Positions 1-5,760 of a stretch of DNA of 7,217 bases are shown here, piece by piece. Below the pieces are notes generated by a model that was not told the origin of the DNA, made no database searches, and was given only the letters and a program-made list of their open reading frames with translations. Positions within the stretch are counted from its first letter, which is position 1, and every line of letters starts with the position of its first letter. Origin of the DNA: Acidobacteriota bacterium (GTDB lineage: Bacteria; Acidobacteriota; Terriglobia; UBA7540); the NCBI GenBank assembly GCA_021828245.1, contig JAKASC010000121.1, positions 1 through 7,217 on the forward strand. Direction: 5' to 3'. The translations under genes were made by a program, and so were the position numbers.

Positions 1-947
1 CAGCGCGCCAGCCGCCCTTCCAAGTCCACATTCACCACCTGGGCCGGGTTGCCGTTCAGAACGCTCAGCAAATCGTGGCACAAACTCGCGCCCAAACCCA
101 GCGTCGCCTTCAGTTGGGCGCGATTTTCCGCCAGTGCCCGCGTGGCTTCAAAAAGTTTTCCCCAAGCGACACTCTGCGCCCTGGAAGTTTTTTCGGAAGC
201 CAAAGCCTCCAGCAGTTCGAGCCACGGCCGCCGTTGCGCCGTGTAAGCGGCCGCGTCAAACGTCTTCAAACGGCCCACGCTTCCTGCGGCCACCCGCAGC
301 GCCAGCCTCAACTCGCCCGGCGCGCGGCGCTCTTCCCCGGCGATCACCTGACGCAAAACATTTTCTTCGACCGGCTTCAAGGCCACCTGCACGGCGCGCG
401 AGCGCAGCGTCACCCGCACCTCGTGCGCGTGCGTCGAGAGCAGAATCAAGAGGGACGTTGCCGGCGGCTCTTCCATCACCTTCAGCAGAAAATCCACCGC
501 CTGCCAATGAAGGGCCGACGCTGGATCCACAATGAACACGCGACGCCGAAGCTCGAAGGGCAGGGCATAGGCCACGGCGCGCAGTTCGCGGACCTGCTCC
601 GTCAGAATATAGCGGGTCAGCGGCTCGATGAATTGCACATCGAAATAGGACAGAGACTCCACGCGCCGGCCCGCCTCTTTCATCTCGCGTCGCCGCTCGG
701 CGTCGGCGGCCGCGGCCGCCAGCATCTCTTCCACCCGCAGGCAAGCGATGCATTGGCCGCAAAAGTCTCTTCCTCCCGGCAAGCGCCGCTCGCAATTGAC
801 GGCCTTCGCCAGCATTACCGCCAGCGTCTTTTTCCCAACGCCTTCCGGGCCTGTGAACAGAAGCGCGCCCGGCACCCGCTCCTGCGCCAGCATCCTTCGC
901 ACCGTCTCGACGGCCTGCGCGTTGCCGATAAAAGCCTCAAAACCCAT
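1..947 (-). CDS. holB: DNA polymerase III delta-prime subunit (clamp loader), 3' end cut by window edge
   Basis: Delta-prime is the rigid stator subunit of the clamp loader, which opens and loads the beta sliding clamp on DNA. Reading down from the ATG at 947-945, 315 codons are visible. They include a Walker A-like loop (residues 33-41, GPEGVGKKT), a four-cysteine zinc module (C52, C63, C66, C69), the LLKVMEEPP motif of sensor/Walker B-proximal AAA+ subunits (153-161), and an arginine-finger segment RSRA (181-184) where the family normally has SRC. A helical Ala/Arg/Glu-rich stretch (about 74-95) looks longer than in the enterobacterial protein. The start is backed by AGGAGG at 957-952, four bases before the ATG. 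The family is about 300-340 residues long, so little is missing; the last two visible bases (TG on the coding strand) could even begin a TGA stop. It lies downstream of tmk on the same strand, a common pairing. Identification is firm. Confidence 0.93.
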   Translation of the reverse strand, partial: MGFEAFIGNAQAVETVRRMLAQERVPGALLFTGPEGVGKKTLAVMLAKAVNCERRLPGGRDFCGQCIACLRVEEMLAAAAADAERRREMKEAGRRVESLSYFDVQFIEPLTRYILTEQVRELRAVAYALPFELRRRVFIVDPASALHWQAVDFLLKVMEEPPATSLLILLSTHAHEVRVTLRSRAVQVALKPVEENVLRQVIAGEERRAPGELRLALRVAAGSVGRLKTFDAAAYTAQRRPWLELLEALASEKTSRAQSVAWGKLFEATRALAENRAQLKATLGLGASLCHDLLSVLNGNPAQVVNVDLEGRLAR

Positions 948-1006
948 CAACCCTCCTGCCGCCCGCCGCGGGACGGGCGAGGCCGCCCTCGGACCTCAGC
1001 TTGTGG

Positions 1007-1050
1007 CACGGCCATCTTGGCCGTGTTCCGGCACGGCTCGCACCCGTGCC
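1007..1050. repeat. Paired palindromes (REP-like dispersed element)
   Basis: Two perfect inverted repeats lie four bases apart in the gap between tmk and holB. The first is CACGGCCA-TCT-TGGCCGTG (1007-1025, 8-bp arms). The second is GGCACGG and CCGTGCC around a 7-base loop (1030-1050, 7-bp arms). The two share the CACGG/CCGTG core, so they could also pair with each other. I remember very similar sequences as high-copy intergenic repeats in Verrucomicrobiota genomes, but only one copy is present here. No T-run follows on either strand, so an intrinsic terminator is less likely than a dispersed repeat, though mRNA stabilisation or attenuation between tmk and holB is possible. Confidence 0.7.
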
Positions 1051-1157
1051 CCGCCGGACATTGTAAAGGAGCATTCGTCGCGCCCCGCTAGTACCCTGAG
1101 TCGTAAGAAGGATGGAATAATTCGTAGCCGTCCGGCCCCCCGCAAGTCCCTGGCGAG

Positions 1158-1172
1158 CTTTGCGCCTTGGCG
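1158..1172. repeat. Copy 1 of a 15-bp intergenic repeat (CTTTGCGCCTTGGCG)
   Basis: The same 15 bases recur exactly at 4396-4410, in another non-coding gap. Both are followed by a related sequence (AGAAACA here, TGAAGAC there). The 3' half, CGCC-TT-GGCG, is a short inverted repeat. The copy lies just downstream of the tmk stop. It resembles a widespread intergenic repeat type, but its function is unknown. Confidence 0.6.
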
Positions 1173-1216
1173 AGAAACAGTCTTTCAGTTGTTCATCGAA
1201 CTTCTAACTCAGGACG

Positions 1217-1924
1217 CTAGAACGCTCCCATCGGCAACGTCACGGTCGCCGAGGGCACCGGTTGGCGGCGTCGCGGGGCGCGACGGCGGCGTCCATTGTG
1301 GAGAAACCGCTCCACGTGGGCTCGGATGTCGCGTTGCACCTCCGCCACGCTTCGCCCGGCACGCACCAGAATCACCCGCTCCGGCTCCCTCCGCGCGATG
1401 GCACGATAGCCGGCGCGCACCCGCTTCAGAAACGGCAGCCCCGCCGCCTCAAACCGGCTGCGCCGTTGCTTCCGACCGCGCACCCGCCGCAAGGATTCTT
1501 CCGGCTCCAGATCAAGGATGAGGGTCAAATCCGGCTGCCAATCGCGGCAAACGATCCGATCAAATGCGCGAACCGTCGCCGCTCCCAACCCGCGCCCGTA
1601 GCCTTGATACGCCATTGAAGCGTCGTGATAGCGGTCGCTCACCACTGCCTGACCTCGCTCGAGCGCCGGCCGCACCACCTCCTCAATGTGCTGAGCCCGC
1701 GCCGCGTACATCAGCGCCAGCTCCGCCAACGCCGAGGCGCGCGGCGCTCGCCGACCCAACAGCACGCGACGAATCGCTTCGCCAAGCGGCGTTCCCCCGG
1801 GCTCCCGCGTCGTCACCACGCGGTAGCCTCGCGCGCGCAGAAATTCACCCAGCAGCCGCGCCTGCGTGCTCTTGCCGCTGCCGTCCATGCCGTCCAGTGT
1901 GATGAAGATGCCGCGCCGTCTCAC
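1217..1924 (-). CDS. tmk: Thymidylate kinase (dTMP kinase)
   Basis: The enzyme phosphorylates dTMP to dTDP with ATP, an essential step in dTTP supply in the cytoplasm. The 235-residue product has the P-loop DGMDGSGKST (residues 11-20), TREPGGTPLGE (39-49), the DRY motif (97-99) within SDRYHDASMAYQGYGRG, and a basic LID segment ending RSRFE (about 149-159), where most relatives have DRFE. The P-loop lacks an extra basic residue while the LID is arginine-rich, as in E. coli-type (type II) enzymes. Length is slightly above the usual 205-215 because of an Arg/Pro-rich tail (about 207-235). The start is GTG: an in-frame TGA lies just upstream and no in-frame ATG precedes the P-loop. A GGGAGG box (1949-1944) is 19 bases upstream, too far for a normal Shine-Dalgarno site, so initiation signals are weak. 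It is upstream of holB on the same strand and divergent from the SDR gene. Confidence 0.95.
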   Translation of the reverse strand: MRRRGIFITLDGMDGSGKSTQARLLGEFLRARGYRVVTTREPGGTPLGEAIRRVLLGRRAPRASALAELALMYAARAQHIEEVVRPALERGQAVVSDRYHDASMAYQGYGRGLGAATVRAFDRIVCRDWQPDLTLILDLEPEESLRRVRGRKQRRSRFEAAGLPFLKRVRAGYRAIARREPERVILVRAGRSVAEVQRDIRAHVERFLHNGRRRRAPRRRQPVPSATVTLPMGAF

Positions 1925-2004
1925 CAGGATGGTGCTCTCTCAACCTCCCTATGCTAGCATCCCCGCCCCCACCCCACAACCGCGCCGCGCGCTACGTCTT
2001 TGCT

Positions 2005-2032
2005 TTGACTCTGGGCCAAGAGGTCATATAAT
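2005..2032 (+). promoter_or_regulatory. Sigma70-type promoter for the SDR gene, predicting a leaderless mRNA
   Basis: TTGACT (2005-2010, five of six consensus bases) and TATAAT (2027-2032, perfect) are separated by 16 bp. Only 8 bases (TTTCGGGC) separate the -10 box from the ATG at 2041, so transcription starting 6-9 bases after the -10 would begin at or within a base or two of the start codon. No Shine-Dalgarno sequence is present. The hexamers and spacing are read directly; promoter activity and the start site are inferred. Confidence 0.75.
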
Positions 2033-2040
2033 TTCGGGCC

Positions 2041-3051
2041 ATGCCAAACGCTCAAGCTCCACCGCGCAACCCGGCGCGATATCTGCTCACTGGCGCCAAA
2101 GGTTTTATCGGCTCCTGGATTGCCAAAGTTTTGGTTGAGCGTGGGCACGCGCCTTGGATTTACGACCTCGATACGGAGGCGCATCGGCTGGAAGCCTTGC
2201 TCCGCCCGCCGCAGCTCGAGCGGCTGCGCTTTGTGCTGGGCGACGTCACCTCGCTCGATGACCTGGAGCGCGCCGTCGTCGAGCACGGCATCACGCATTT
2301 GATTCATCTGGCCGCGCTCCAAGTGCCTTACTGCGCCGCCGACCCGCTGCTCGGGGCGCGCGTCAATGTTCTGGGCACGCTCAACGTGTTTGAGGTCGCG
2401 CGGCGTCACCGCGACCAAGTACGCCGCATCGTCTATGCCAGTTCGCAAGCCGTCTTTGGCCCGGAGGAATTTTATGGCCGCGGCACCGTGCCCGAGGGCG
2501 CGCCGCTCTTGCCCAACACTCACTACGGCGTCTTCAAGCAGGCCAACGAAGGCAACGCGCGCGTCTATTACCTGACCGACGGCATTTCGAGCGTGGGTCT
2601 GCGGCCCGGCACGGTCTATGGCGTGGGGCGCGATCGCGGCATCACCTCCGGTCCCACCAAAGCCATCAAAGCCGCCATCCTCGGCCGCCCTTACACCATC
2701 CGCCTCACGGGCGGCGTGGACATGCAATACGTTCGCGACACGGCGGAGATTTTCATCCGGTCTGCCGAATCCGAGGTCGAAGGGGCGAAGGTTTATACTC
2801 CGCGCGGCGAGGTCATTCAGGTGGAGGAATTCCTTCAGGTGCTTTACCGCCTGTTGCCCCAGGCGAAGGCGCTGATTCGCGCCGAAGGTCCACCGCTTCC
2901 CATCGCCTATGATTTTGACGATAGCGCCCTGGTGCGCGATCTCGGCCCGCCGCCGCGCACGCCGCTCGAGCAAGGCGTTCGGGAAACCGCCGAGATTTTT
3001 GAGCGTCTCCATCGCGAGGGTCGCCTGGATGCCCGTGACCTGGAAAGCTGA
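2041..3051 (+). CDS. NAD-dependent epimerase/dehydratase family protein (extended SDR), probable sugar dehydrogenase or epimerase
   Basis: This cytoplasmic oxidoreductase probably acts on a sugar, nucleotide sugar or sugar acid. The 336-residue product has the extended-SDR nucleotide-binding loop TGAKGFIG (17-24), an acidic residue after beta2 (D42 in YDLD, favouring NAD over NADP), GDV (67-69), HLAA (89-92), the catalytic serine region ASS (133-135), the YxxxK pair Y162/K166 in HYGVFK, and LRPGTVYG (187-194). Length fits the UDP-glucose 4-epimerase-like family. The ATG is the only plausible start: no ATG, GTG or TTG occurs between it and the Rossmann loop. There is no ribosome-binding site, and a strong promoter sits immediately upstream, consistent with leaderless translation. 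It is the first gene of the plus-strand sugar cluster. The fold and class are certain; the substrate is not, and sugar dehydrogenase and epimerase activity are both possible. Confidence 0.9.
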   Translation: MPNAQAPPRNPARYLLTGAKGFIGSWIAKVLVERGHAPWIYDLDTEAHRLEALLRPPQLERLRFVLGDVTSLDDLERAVVEHGITHLIHLAALQVPYCAADPLLGARVNVLGTLNVFEVARRHRDQVRRIVYASSQAVFGPEEFYGRGTVPEGAPLLPNTHYGVFKQANEGNARVYYLTDGISSVGLRPGTVYGVGRDRGITSGPTKAIKAAILGRPYTIRLTGGVDMQYVRDTAEIFIRSAESEVEGAKVYTPRGEVIQVEEFLQVLYRLLPQAKALIRAEGPPLPIAYDFDDSALVRDLGPPPRTPLEQGVRETAEIFERLHREGRLDARDLES

Positions 3052-3142
3052 GCGGCGTTGCCAAGCCGTCCTGAGTCTGGCCGCGGTCGCCGCCGGCTCG
3101 GAGGCAGCGCCGCCTTGCCGCCATCCCTTGACCCGGAGTGCT

Positions 3143-3203
3143 GTAGCCTTTCATTCTGTCACCCGAGGTGACATCAAACCACGGAGTCGCCCATGAAAGC
3201 TGC
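3143..3203 (+). promoter_or_regulatory. Possible start-codon-sequestering RNA structure before the zinc dehydrogenase
   Basis: GTAGC-C-TTTCAT (3143-3154) can pair with ATGAAAGCTGC (3193-3203), which begins with the ATG of the next gene. This gives 11 base pairs with one bulged C (3148) and one G-U pair. A perfect inner hairpin GTCACC-CGA-GGTGAC (3158-3172) and the Shine-Dalgarno GGAG (3183-3186) lie in the enclosed loop. If this RNA is made as read-through from the SDR gene, the start codon would be hidden. The pairing is visible; regulation is inferred and chance complementarity cannot be excluded. Confidence 0.35.
3158..3172. repeat. Perfect short hairpin GTCACC-CGA-GGTGAC
   Basis: Six-base-pair arms with a 3-base loop lie 20 bp before the zinc dehydrogenase start codon. 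It could be an RNA hairpin, a protein operator or part of a dispersed repeat. No T-run follows, so it is not an obvious terminator. Confidence 0.5.
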
Positions 3204-4329
3204 GGTCTTGGAAGACGTTGAAAAACTCGTCGTGCGCGACGTTCCCGACCCCACCGTCCCGCCCCGCGAGGTGCTGTTGAAGGTGCAAGCGGTCGGCGTC
3301 TGCGGCACCGATTTGCACATTTATCGCGGCCACGGCAACTACAATTTGGATGCTCAAGGCCGTCCCATCCCGCTGCGCGAGCAGCCGCAGATTTTGGGCC
3401 ACGAATTTTCCGGCGAAGTCGTGGAGGTGGGCCGCGACGTCACCGACCTCAAGCCCGGCGCCCGCGTGCTGTGCGACCAAGGCCGCAACTGCCGCAGTCA
3501 AGGCCGCGCCACGCTGTGCGCTTATTGTGCCACCGGCGACACGCATCAATGCGCGTTTTACCAGGAGCACGGCATCACCGGCCTGCAAGGCGCTTTGGCC
3601 GAATACATTGCCGTGCCCGCGGTCAATTGCCTGCCCCTTCCCGACGACATGCCGGCCGAGGAAGCCGCGCTGGTTGAGCCGCTCGGTTGCATTCTCCACT
3701 CGAGCGACCGCGTGGAGCGCGCTGCCGCCCGTTACACCTTCGGCGGCCCCGAGCCGATTCGCAACATTTTGATTGTTGGCGCCGGCCCTGCGGGCCTGCT
3801 CTTTCTTCAATATCTTCGCAACGTCAAGCATTTTGACGGCCTCCTGATGGTGAGTGACGTGCGCGAGAAAAATCTCGAATTGGTCCGGCAATTCGGTGGC
3901 ACCCCCATCCATGCGGCTCAGCAGGATTTGCCGCAGGCCGTTCAGGAGCTGACCAAAGGCGAACGAATCCACTACCTCATTGAGGCTTCCGGCCATTCCC
4001 TCATCTTCGAGCAGATGCCAAGCCTCATCCGCAAGCAGGCGACGGTTCTGCTTTATGGTCACGGCCATCAGGGGCGCGACATCGGCCTGCTGTTCACCAT
4101 CTTGTTTTTTGAGCCGACCTTGGTGGCTTCCGTCGGCGCTTCCGGCAGCTTTGATCCCGACGGCCGCCCCACCACCTATCGGCGCGCCCGCGAGTTGGTT
4201 CATTCGAAGGCCGTTCAGGTGCTGCCGTTTGTCACGCACCGCTATCGCTCGCTCCAGGCGATTCGTCAAGCTTTTGCCGAAGATTTTTCCAAACCGGAGT
4301 ATATTAAGGGCGTTTTGAGCGTCGCCTGA
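3193..4329 (+). CDS. Zinc-dependent medium-chain alcohol/sorbitol/threonine-type dehydrogenase
   Basis: The 378-residue product is an MDR-superfamily oxidoreductase, likely oxidising a sugar, polyol or related alcohol with NAD in the cytoplasm. Catalytic zinc residues are C37 (GVCGTDLH), H70/E71 (GHEFSG) and E162 (EPLGC). The cofactor fold has GAGPAG (196-201) and D222 after beta2, which favours NAD. The structural-zinc lobe is unusual: C109, C112 and C120 keep the CxxC-x7-C spacing, but the position of the first cysteine is A106, with C100 or C94 as possible replacements. Between C37 and GHEF there is an insertion of about ten residues (around 46-64). The start is supported by GGAG (3183-3186) six bases before the ATG. 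It follows the SDR gene by 141 bp and precedes a sugar transporter, which argues for carbohydrate metabolism. The family call is secure; the substrate is unknown. Confidence 0.92.
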   Translation: MKAAVLEDVEKLVVRDVPDPTVPPREVLLKVQAVGVCGTDLHIYRGHGNYNLDAQGRPIPLREQPQILGHEFSGEVVEVGRDVTDLKPGARVLCDQGRNCRSQGRATLCAYCATGDTHQCAFYQEHGITGLQGALAEYIAVPAVNCLPLPDDMPAEEAALVEPLGCILHSSDRVERAAARYTFGGPEPIRNILIVGAGPAGLLFLQYLRNVKHFDGLLMVSDVREKNLELVRQFGGTPIHAAQQDLPQAVQELTKGERIHYLIEASGHSLIFEQMPSLIRKQATVLLYGHGHQGRDIGLLFTILFFEPTLVASVGASGSFDPDGRPTTYRRARELVHSKAVQVLPFVTHRYRSLQAIRQAFAEDFSKPEYIKGVLSVA

Positions 4330-4368
4330 CAAGGCCCGATGAACGCCAGGTTCTACGCGAAGCCGCCC

Positions 4369-4388
4369 CGGCGCAAAACATCGCGCCG
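4369..4388 (+). terminator. Weak stem-loop downstream of the zinc dehydrogenase
   Basis: CGGCGC (4369-4374) and GCGCCG (4383-4388) form a perfect 6-bp stem around the A-rich loop AAAACATC, about 40 bases after the dehydrogenase stop. Only AATTCGACTTT follows, with no proper T-run. It may attenuate transcription or be part of the repeat that begins at 4396. Confidence 0.25.
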
Positions 4389-4395
4389 AATTCGA

Positions 4396-4410
4396 CTTTG
4401 CGCCTTGGCG
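4396..4410. repeat. Copy 2 of the 15-bp intergenic repeat (CTTTGCGCCTTGGCG)
   Basis: Identical over 15 bases to 1158-1172 and in the same orientation. It lies in the 137-bp gap between the dehydrogenase and transporter genes. Two exact 15-mers confined to gaps of a 7-kb window are unlikely by chance, which supports a dispersed repeat family. Confidence 0.6.
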
Positions 4411-4466
4411 TGAAGACGCATTTTCCGGCAACTCAGCTTTGACCTGCGGAAGGAGGCAACGGTTCC

Positions 4467-5483
4467 ATGAGCATGTGGATGGGTTTTCTGCTGATCGTTC
4501 TGGGTGGGGCCATGCAAGGCACTTATTACCTTGGCCTCAAATACGTTGAACCCTGGAAGTGGGAGAACATTTGGTCGGTCTATGCGTTCTTCTCGCTACT
4601 CCTGCTGCCCGTGGCGATGGCCGCCGCCACCGTTCCCAACCTCGCTCAGGCCGTCGCTCAATCGCCGAGCGCCGCCCTGTGGGGCGTTTTCCTCTACGGT
4701 CTCGGCTGGGGCGTCGGCTCTACGCTCTCCGGCCTGGGCGTGGCGCGGCTCGGATTGGCTATGGGAGTGGCCATTCTGCTGGGCGTCACAGCCGCCATTG
4801 GCTCCTTTGTTCCGCTGGTCGCCAAAACCCCGCAACTGGTCTTTCAGCCGAAGGGCCTGATGATTATCGTTTCCGTCATCACGCTGCTCATCGGCGTGTT
4901 GCTGGTTGCCGTCGCCGGCAAAAAGCGCGAAGCCTCGCAAGCGGGAGCCGTCAAGGCCGTCATTCCCGGCAGCTTTGCCACGGGGCTGGTGATTTGCGTG
5001 ATGAGCGGCATTTTCTCCTCCATGCTCAACCTCGCTTTTGCCTTCAGCAAGCCGGTCGCCGACGCCGCCGTCGCCGCCGGCGCTTCGCCCTCCGCCGCGC
5101 TCAACGCCGTCTGGATGGTAGCGCTTGCCGGCGGCTTCCTCGCCAACGCCGTCTATACGTGCTACCTGATGACGCGGAATAAAACCTGGAAGAATTTCAC
5201 CCTACCCAAAACGGGACCCTTCTGGCTCATCGGACTCGTCATGGGCGCGCTCTGGTATTTTGGCGTCGTGCTTTACGGCCGCGGCGCCGCCTCCATGGGA
5301 GACATCGGCTCGGTCATCGGCTGGCCGGTTTTCCTCGCTGCCATGATTGTCTTCTCCAGCATCTGGGGTTTCATCACCGGCGAATGGAAAGGCTCGAGCG
5401 CGCAGGCCCGCCGTTTCATGGCCGGCGGCTTCGTCGTCCTTATGCTCGCCTGCGTCCTGCTCGGCATCGCCAACCGCATGTAA
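4467..5483 (+). CDS. RhaT-family sugar permease (L-rhamnose/H+ symporter-like)
   Basis: This inner-membrane protein of the drug/metabolite transporter superfamily should import a sugar, probably with H+ or Na+. The 338-residue sequence is strongly hydrophobic with about ten predicted membrane segments (roughly 5-24, 36-56, 70-92, 95-118, 131-152, 170-194, 208-234, 250-272, 285-305, 316-336). Near the N-terminus, LKYVEPWKWENIWSV (24-38) matches the conserved RhaT segment seen in E. coli as KKVKKWSWETMWSV. GVARLGLAMGVAI, VMSGIFSSMLNLAFAF and GALWYFGVVLYGRG also fall where the family has related motifs. Length is close to E. coli RhaT (about 344). Start: AGGAGG at 4451-4456, ten bases upstream. 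No rhamnose isomerase, kinase or aldolase is adjacent, so rhamnose itself should not be assumed. Its place between two dehydrogenases and a TIM-barrel isomerase suggests it feeds that set. Confidence 0.9.
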   Translation: MSMWMGFLLIVLGGAMQGTYYLGLKYVEPWKWENIWSVYAFFSLLLLPVAMAAATVPNLAQAVAQSPSAALWGVFLYGLGWGVGSTLSGLGVARLGLAMGVAILLGVTAAIGSFVPLVAKTPQLVFQPKGLMIIVSVITLLIGVLLVAVAGKKREASQAGAVKAVIPGSFATGLVICVMSGIFSSMLNLAFAFSKPVADAAVAAGASPSAALNAVWMVALAGGFLANAVYTCYLMTRNKTWKNFTLPKTGPFWLIGLVMGALWYFGVVLYGRGAASMGDIGSVIGWPVFLAAMIVFSSIWGFITGEWKGSSAQARRFMAGGFVVLMLACVLLGIANRM

Positions 5484-5500
5484 CCGCTGCTTCGCAGGCA

Positions 5501-5530
5501 ACCGGGTCGCTGCGACGGTGCGGTTCCCGT
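5501..5530. repeat. Copy 1 of a 30-bp direct repeat with a GTCGC-T-GCGAC palindrome
   Basis: This matches 5590-5619 at 28 of 30 positions and lies just after the transporter stop. The core GTCGC-T-GCGAC (5506-5516) is a perfect palindrome around one base. Flanking AACCG (5500-5504) and CGGTT (5521-5525) can extend it into a longer stem. It could be an operator, an RNA hairpin near the 3' end of the transporter mRNA, or a dispersed repeat. Confidence 0.75.
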
Positions 5531-5589
5531 AGTCAGGTGTAGCGTAGAGGCGCGTGTCTTTGGTGCTCCTCTGCGGCTTTTTCGCCACC

Positions 5590-5619
5590 ACCGGGTCGCT
5601 GCGACGGTGCCGTTTCCGT
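5590..5619. repeat. Copy 2 of the 30-bp direct repeat
   Basis: Same orientation as copy 1, with a start-to-start distance of 89 bp. The GTCGC-T-GCGAC core is at 5595-5605. The two differences from copy 1 are G-to-C and C-to-T, both near the 3' end. Its last bases overlap the start of a separate inverted repeat (5618). Confidence 0.75.
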
Positions 5620-5677
5620 CGCGGGTTGGTCGAGGGACGCTGCGGAAAAACCCGCGACACGCAAAGCGGCGTCGCGG
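5618..5677 (+). promoter_or_regulatory. Overlapping, mutually exclusive inverted repeats upstream of the TIM-barrel gene
   Basis: GTCGCGGGTT (5618-5627) and AACCCGCGAC (5649-5658) are perfect 10-bp complements. The second arm can alternatively pair through CCGCGAC (5652-5658) with GTCGCGG (5671-5677), extended by CGC (5660-5662) with GCG (5666-5668) around an AAA loop. Only one stem can form at a time, the geometry of an attenuator or switch. However, the best promoter candidate for the next gene lies downstream at 5694-5722, so the element would act only on read-through RNA from the transporter or as a DNA site. The pairing is seen; function is not established. Confidence 0.45.
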
Positions 5678-5693
5678 TGACCGACTGGACGGC

Positions 5694-5722
5694 GTGACCT
5701 GACCGTGTGTCGGGGTTATACT
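5694..5722 (+). promoter_or_regulatory. Candidate sigma70-type promoter for the TIM-barrel gene
   Basis: GTGACC (5694-5699, four of six consensus bases) and TATACT (5717-5722, five of six) are separated by 17 bp. A start 6-8 bases downstream would give a leader of about 30 nt. That leader carries the perfect palindrome CTTGCGCAAG (5727-5736) and the ribosome-binding site GGGAGG (5749-5754). The -10 is good and the -35 modest. Confidence 0.5.
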
Positions 5723-5760
5723 GACGCTTGCGCAAGGACTCACGACGAGGGAGGCGAACG

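Noticed and set aside
256..795. Minus-strand open frame of 179 codons in the holB region
   Set aside because: It is an alternative frame of the same strand. The real holB frame is open from 947 to the window edge and carries the motifs.
1060..1088. Minus-strand TACAAT as a -10 box for holB
   Set aside because: A good -10 hexamer, but GCGGGG stands at the -35 position, so there is no supporting element.
75..1091. Plus-strand open frame of 338 codons
   Set aside because: It is antisense to holB, which has unmistakable Walker A, zinc and EEPP motifs. The part beyond 947 translates palindromic repeat sequence.
1951..1979. Minus-strand promoter for tmk (TTGTGG, 17 bp, TAGCAT) overlapping the palindrome ATGCTAGCAT
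   Set aside because: The hexamers match consensus at only three and four positions, and the implied start would exclude most of the GGGAGG box, so it is too weak to list as a feature.
1954..3012. Minus-strand open frame of 352 codons opposite the SDR gene
   Set aside because: It overlaps a complete SDR with all catalytic motifs, and the antisense product is unrecognisable.
3128..3154. Promoter before the zinc dehydrogenase (TTGACC, 15 bp, TTTCAT)
   Set aside because: The -35 is good, but the spacer is short and the -10 is poor.
3151..4431. Long minus-strand open frame of 426 codons
   Set aside because: It is antisense to the zinc dehydrogenase, whose catalytic motifs and ribosome-binding site are clear. 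The minus-strand translation matches no family and is explained by GC-rich codon use.
5728..5760. TTG start giving an 11-residue N-terminal extension of the TIM-barrel protein
   Set aside because: The extension is basic and unlike the family, and the ATG at 5761 has GGGAGG at ideal spacing.
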